Source: an uncultured Flavobacteriaceae bacterium
Lineage (GTDB): Bacteria > Bacteroidota > Bacteroidia > Flavobacteriales > Flavobacteriaceae
DNA length: 64,000 nucleotides
Assembly (NCBI GenBank): GCA_947501625.1
Contig: CANMWN010000001.1
Coordinates: forward strand, 186,001-250,000
Direction of reading: 5' to 3'
In this document: in pieces, positions 62,553 through 64,000 of the stretch
How the letters are laid out: each line of letters starts with the position of its first letter
How positions within the stretch are numbered: the first letter of the stretch is position 1
Notes under the pieces: model-generated
Told to the model about the DNA's origin: nothing
Seen by the model: the letters and a program-made list of their open reading frames with translations, nothing else
The model's database searches: none
Program-made: the position numbers and the translations under genes

Positions 62553-64000
62553 TCAATCTTGATTATTATTTTTTAGAACTGTACTTAGCCTTTTGTTTAG
62601 TACTATCCATACTTTATCAGAATTACATTTTATATCAGGCACTACACCAACACCTTCCCAATCTGTATTGGTTTTTTTGTGTTTGGCATATGCAACTGGC
62701 ACAAAGCCCACAAAACCACTTTTTAGAGGCACATCGATAGAGGGATGTGCCATACCAAACGTGGTTTCACCAATTACTGTTGCTCTTCCAAAATTTTGTA
62801 ATACATAGGGCACTAACTCGCCAGCAGAAGCGGTACGTTTATTAACTAAAATGTAAATAGGCATTGTTCTGTGACTATCAATAGCTTTTGTATTTACAGT
62901 ATATATCTTCTTTTCTTTCCCTTTAGTAACATTGGTGTATAACAAAGCATTTTCAGGTAAAAAATAGCTAAGCATATAGTGTGCAAAGTCACCTCTTCCA
63001 CCAGAGTTATCTCTTAAATCAATAATCAAACCTTTGCTTTTGGCAGCTTTAGCCATCAAGCTATCGAAATAGTCTTTTACATTTTCAAGTGCACCAAACT
63101 CAGTGAGATGGAAGTAGAAATAATCCTGCTTGAGTCCTGTTTCTTTAAAAAAGAAATTATTGCTTTTTTCGTGTGCTTTTACTTTTTCTTTAAAAGCAAT
63201 TGTGTCATCATTAGTATCTTCTTGCTCTGGTATACTTAACTCTTTAAACAACTCAGGATTATAAATGATTCCAAAATGGTAATCTCCTGTAATTTTTACA
63301 ATATCATCCGATAATTTTTGAGCGAATGAATTATGTGAAGTTATGTTGTTATAATTTCCTTTTTGTACTCGATTAGATAACTCTTTTTTTAGTTTTTCAA
63401 TGACTTCAGTAAAGGGACTTTCTTTTTCCAAAGCAGCTATATAAGAACTTGTGATAGTATTTAATTGTTCTGAGGATAAAGGTTTTGTCTTTTTCCTGTT
63501 TGGCAAGTCAAATTCAGTATCTGAAACCTCATTAAATTCAATCGAATTTACCGTGTAAATTAACTCAAGTCCATCTCTATTGTCAATCCACTTACTTGGG
63601 TATTTTAAACCATCTTTTTCACTGTAGCTAGCATATGTTCTAGATACATTTACTTCACCCAATTGAAAATGATAATCTTTAAAATCGTGTCTTTCTAAAG
63701 CCCCTGTTTCACTATCAAAGTAGAGGGTTGTCTTTTCACCACTTTTGGTTTGGGTTGTTAAAATTATGGCACCATTAGCTGTGCTTTCATGCATAAATTG
63801 CCTATTATTTTTTAGATAAAACGAAGTTGTAAATGGAAATAAAAATTTAGTCTCTTGCCATAATTCTAACCCTCTACTTGGTAGCTCTTTATAATGAAAA
63901 CCTCTATTCATGGGGCGTTCATCAATTATGGTATACGCTTTGTCAGTAATTGTACGAATAATACCTGGATTCAAATCCATCCCTTGTTCTACAGCTTCTT
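62553..64000 (-). CDS. S41-family peptidase, 5' part beyond the window
   Basis: The frame is open to the edge of the window (EAVEQGMDLNPG...), so at least the start lies beyond 64000; the ATG at 63980 is probably internal. An N-terminal beta-rich region (visible residues to about 180) resembles an outer-membrane-lipoprotein sorting fold (TTLYFDSETGALERHDF). The S41 core follows: LIIDLRDNSGGRGDFAHYML, the nucleophile serine in NKRTASAGELVPYVLQ, and VIGETTFGMAHPS, ending GVGVVPDI. The 62-base gap to the PD40 gene and same orientation suggest an S41-PD40-amidohydrolase operon. Third S41 gene in 9 kb. Confidence 0.88.
   Translation of the reverse strand, partial: EAVEQGMDLNPGIIRTITDKAYTIIDERPMNRGFHYKELPSRGLELWQETKFLFPFTTSFYLKNNRQFMHESTANGAIILTTQTKSGEKTTLYFDSETGALERHDFKDYHFQLGEVNVSRTYASYSEKDGLKYPSKWIDNRDGLELIYTVNSIEFNEVSDTEFDLPNRKKTKPLSSEQLNTITSSYIAALEKESPFTEVIEKLKKELSNRVQKGNYNNITSHNSFAQKLSDDIVKITGDYHFGIIYNPELFKELSIPEQEDTNDDTIAFKEKVKAHEKSNNFFFKETGLKQDYFYFHLTEFGALENVKDYFDSLMAKAAKSKGLIIDLRDNSGGRGDFAHYMLSYFLPENALLYTNVTKGKEKKIYTVNTKAIDSHRTMPIYILVNKRTASAGELVPYVLQNFGRATVIGETTFGMAHPSIDVPLKSGFVGFVPVAYAKHKKTNTDWEGVGVVPDIKCNSDKVWIVLNKRLSTVLKNNNQD

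Overview
The window is AT-rich bacterial chromosome from a member of the Bacteroidetes, almost certainly the family Flavobacteriaceae. Supporting this are gldB and gldC beside nadE, a PorP/SprF protein beside a giant protein with a gliding-motility-type C-terminal sorting domain, a folK-deoxynucleoside kinase fusion, Bacteroidetes-type FecR/TonB-receptor and DUF4249 genes, and promoters of the TTTG-N19-TAnnTTTG type instead of the E. coli consensus. No genus can be named from the sequence alone.

Bases 1-48,400 look like core chromosome. They hold etfB (cut by the window edge) and etfA; a DUF151 nuclease-like gene with a CNT nucleoside transporter; thyA with a dihydrofolate reductase that carries a membrane-anchor domain; sppA; folK-dNK; gldC/gldB divergent from nadE; dnaG, clpX, clpP and tig; pdxJ; CBS protein and nadK; then an envelope-building run (DUF6089 outer membrane protein, uppS, bamA, two Skp/OmpH chaperones, murI). 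After that come a LytTR-type two-component operon, a von Willebrand A lipoprotein, sprF with a 1,640-residue repeat protein, an M3 peptidase, a DUF5916 outer membrane protein, and a second two-component system with an exported coiled-coil protein. Between nadE and dnaG there is a 40-codon gene on the minus strand with its own textbook Bacteroidetes promoter.

At 48,401-48,442 lies the 3' part of a tRNA-Met(CAT) gene that stops exactly at the anticodon loop. The rest of the tRNA is missing. This is what the left attachment site of an integrated element looks like, so everything from 48,443 to at least 64,000 is probably a genomic island whose right border (an intact tRNA-Met) lies outside the window. 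The first 900 bases of the island are gene-free and very AT-rich. No integrase is visible.

The island carries a cell-surface signalling and uptake module (ECF sigma factor, small lipoprotein, FecR anti-sigma factor, STN-domain TonB receptor, DUF4249 lipoprotein). A group of exported hydrolases follows: three S41 peptidases, a beta-lactamase-fold serine hydrolase, an amidohydrolase and a PD40 beta-propeller protein. Several of these genes are damaged: one S41 gene has an in-frame TAA, the PD40 gene has a frameshift at an A8/T8 run that displaces a well-formed C-terminus, and a PDZ-like gene remnant precedes the serine hydrolase. The island therefore seems to be partly decaying.

I saw no CRISPR array, rRNA, transposase or complete prophage.
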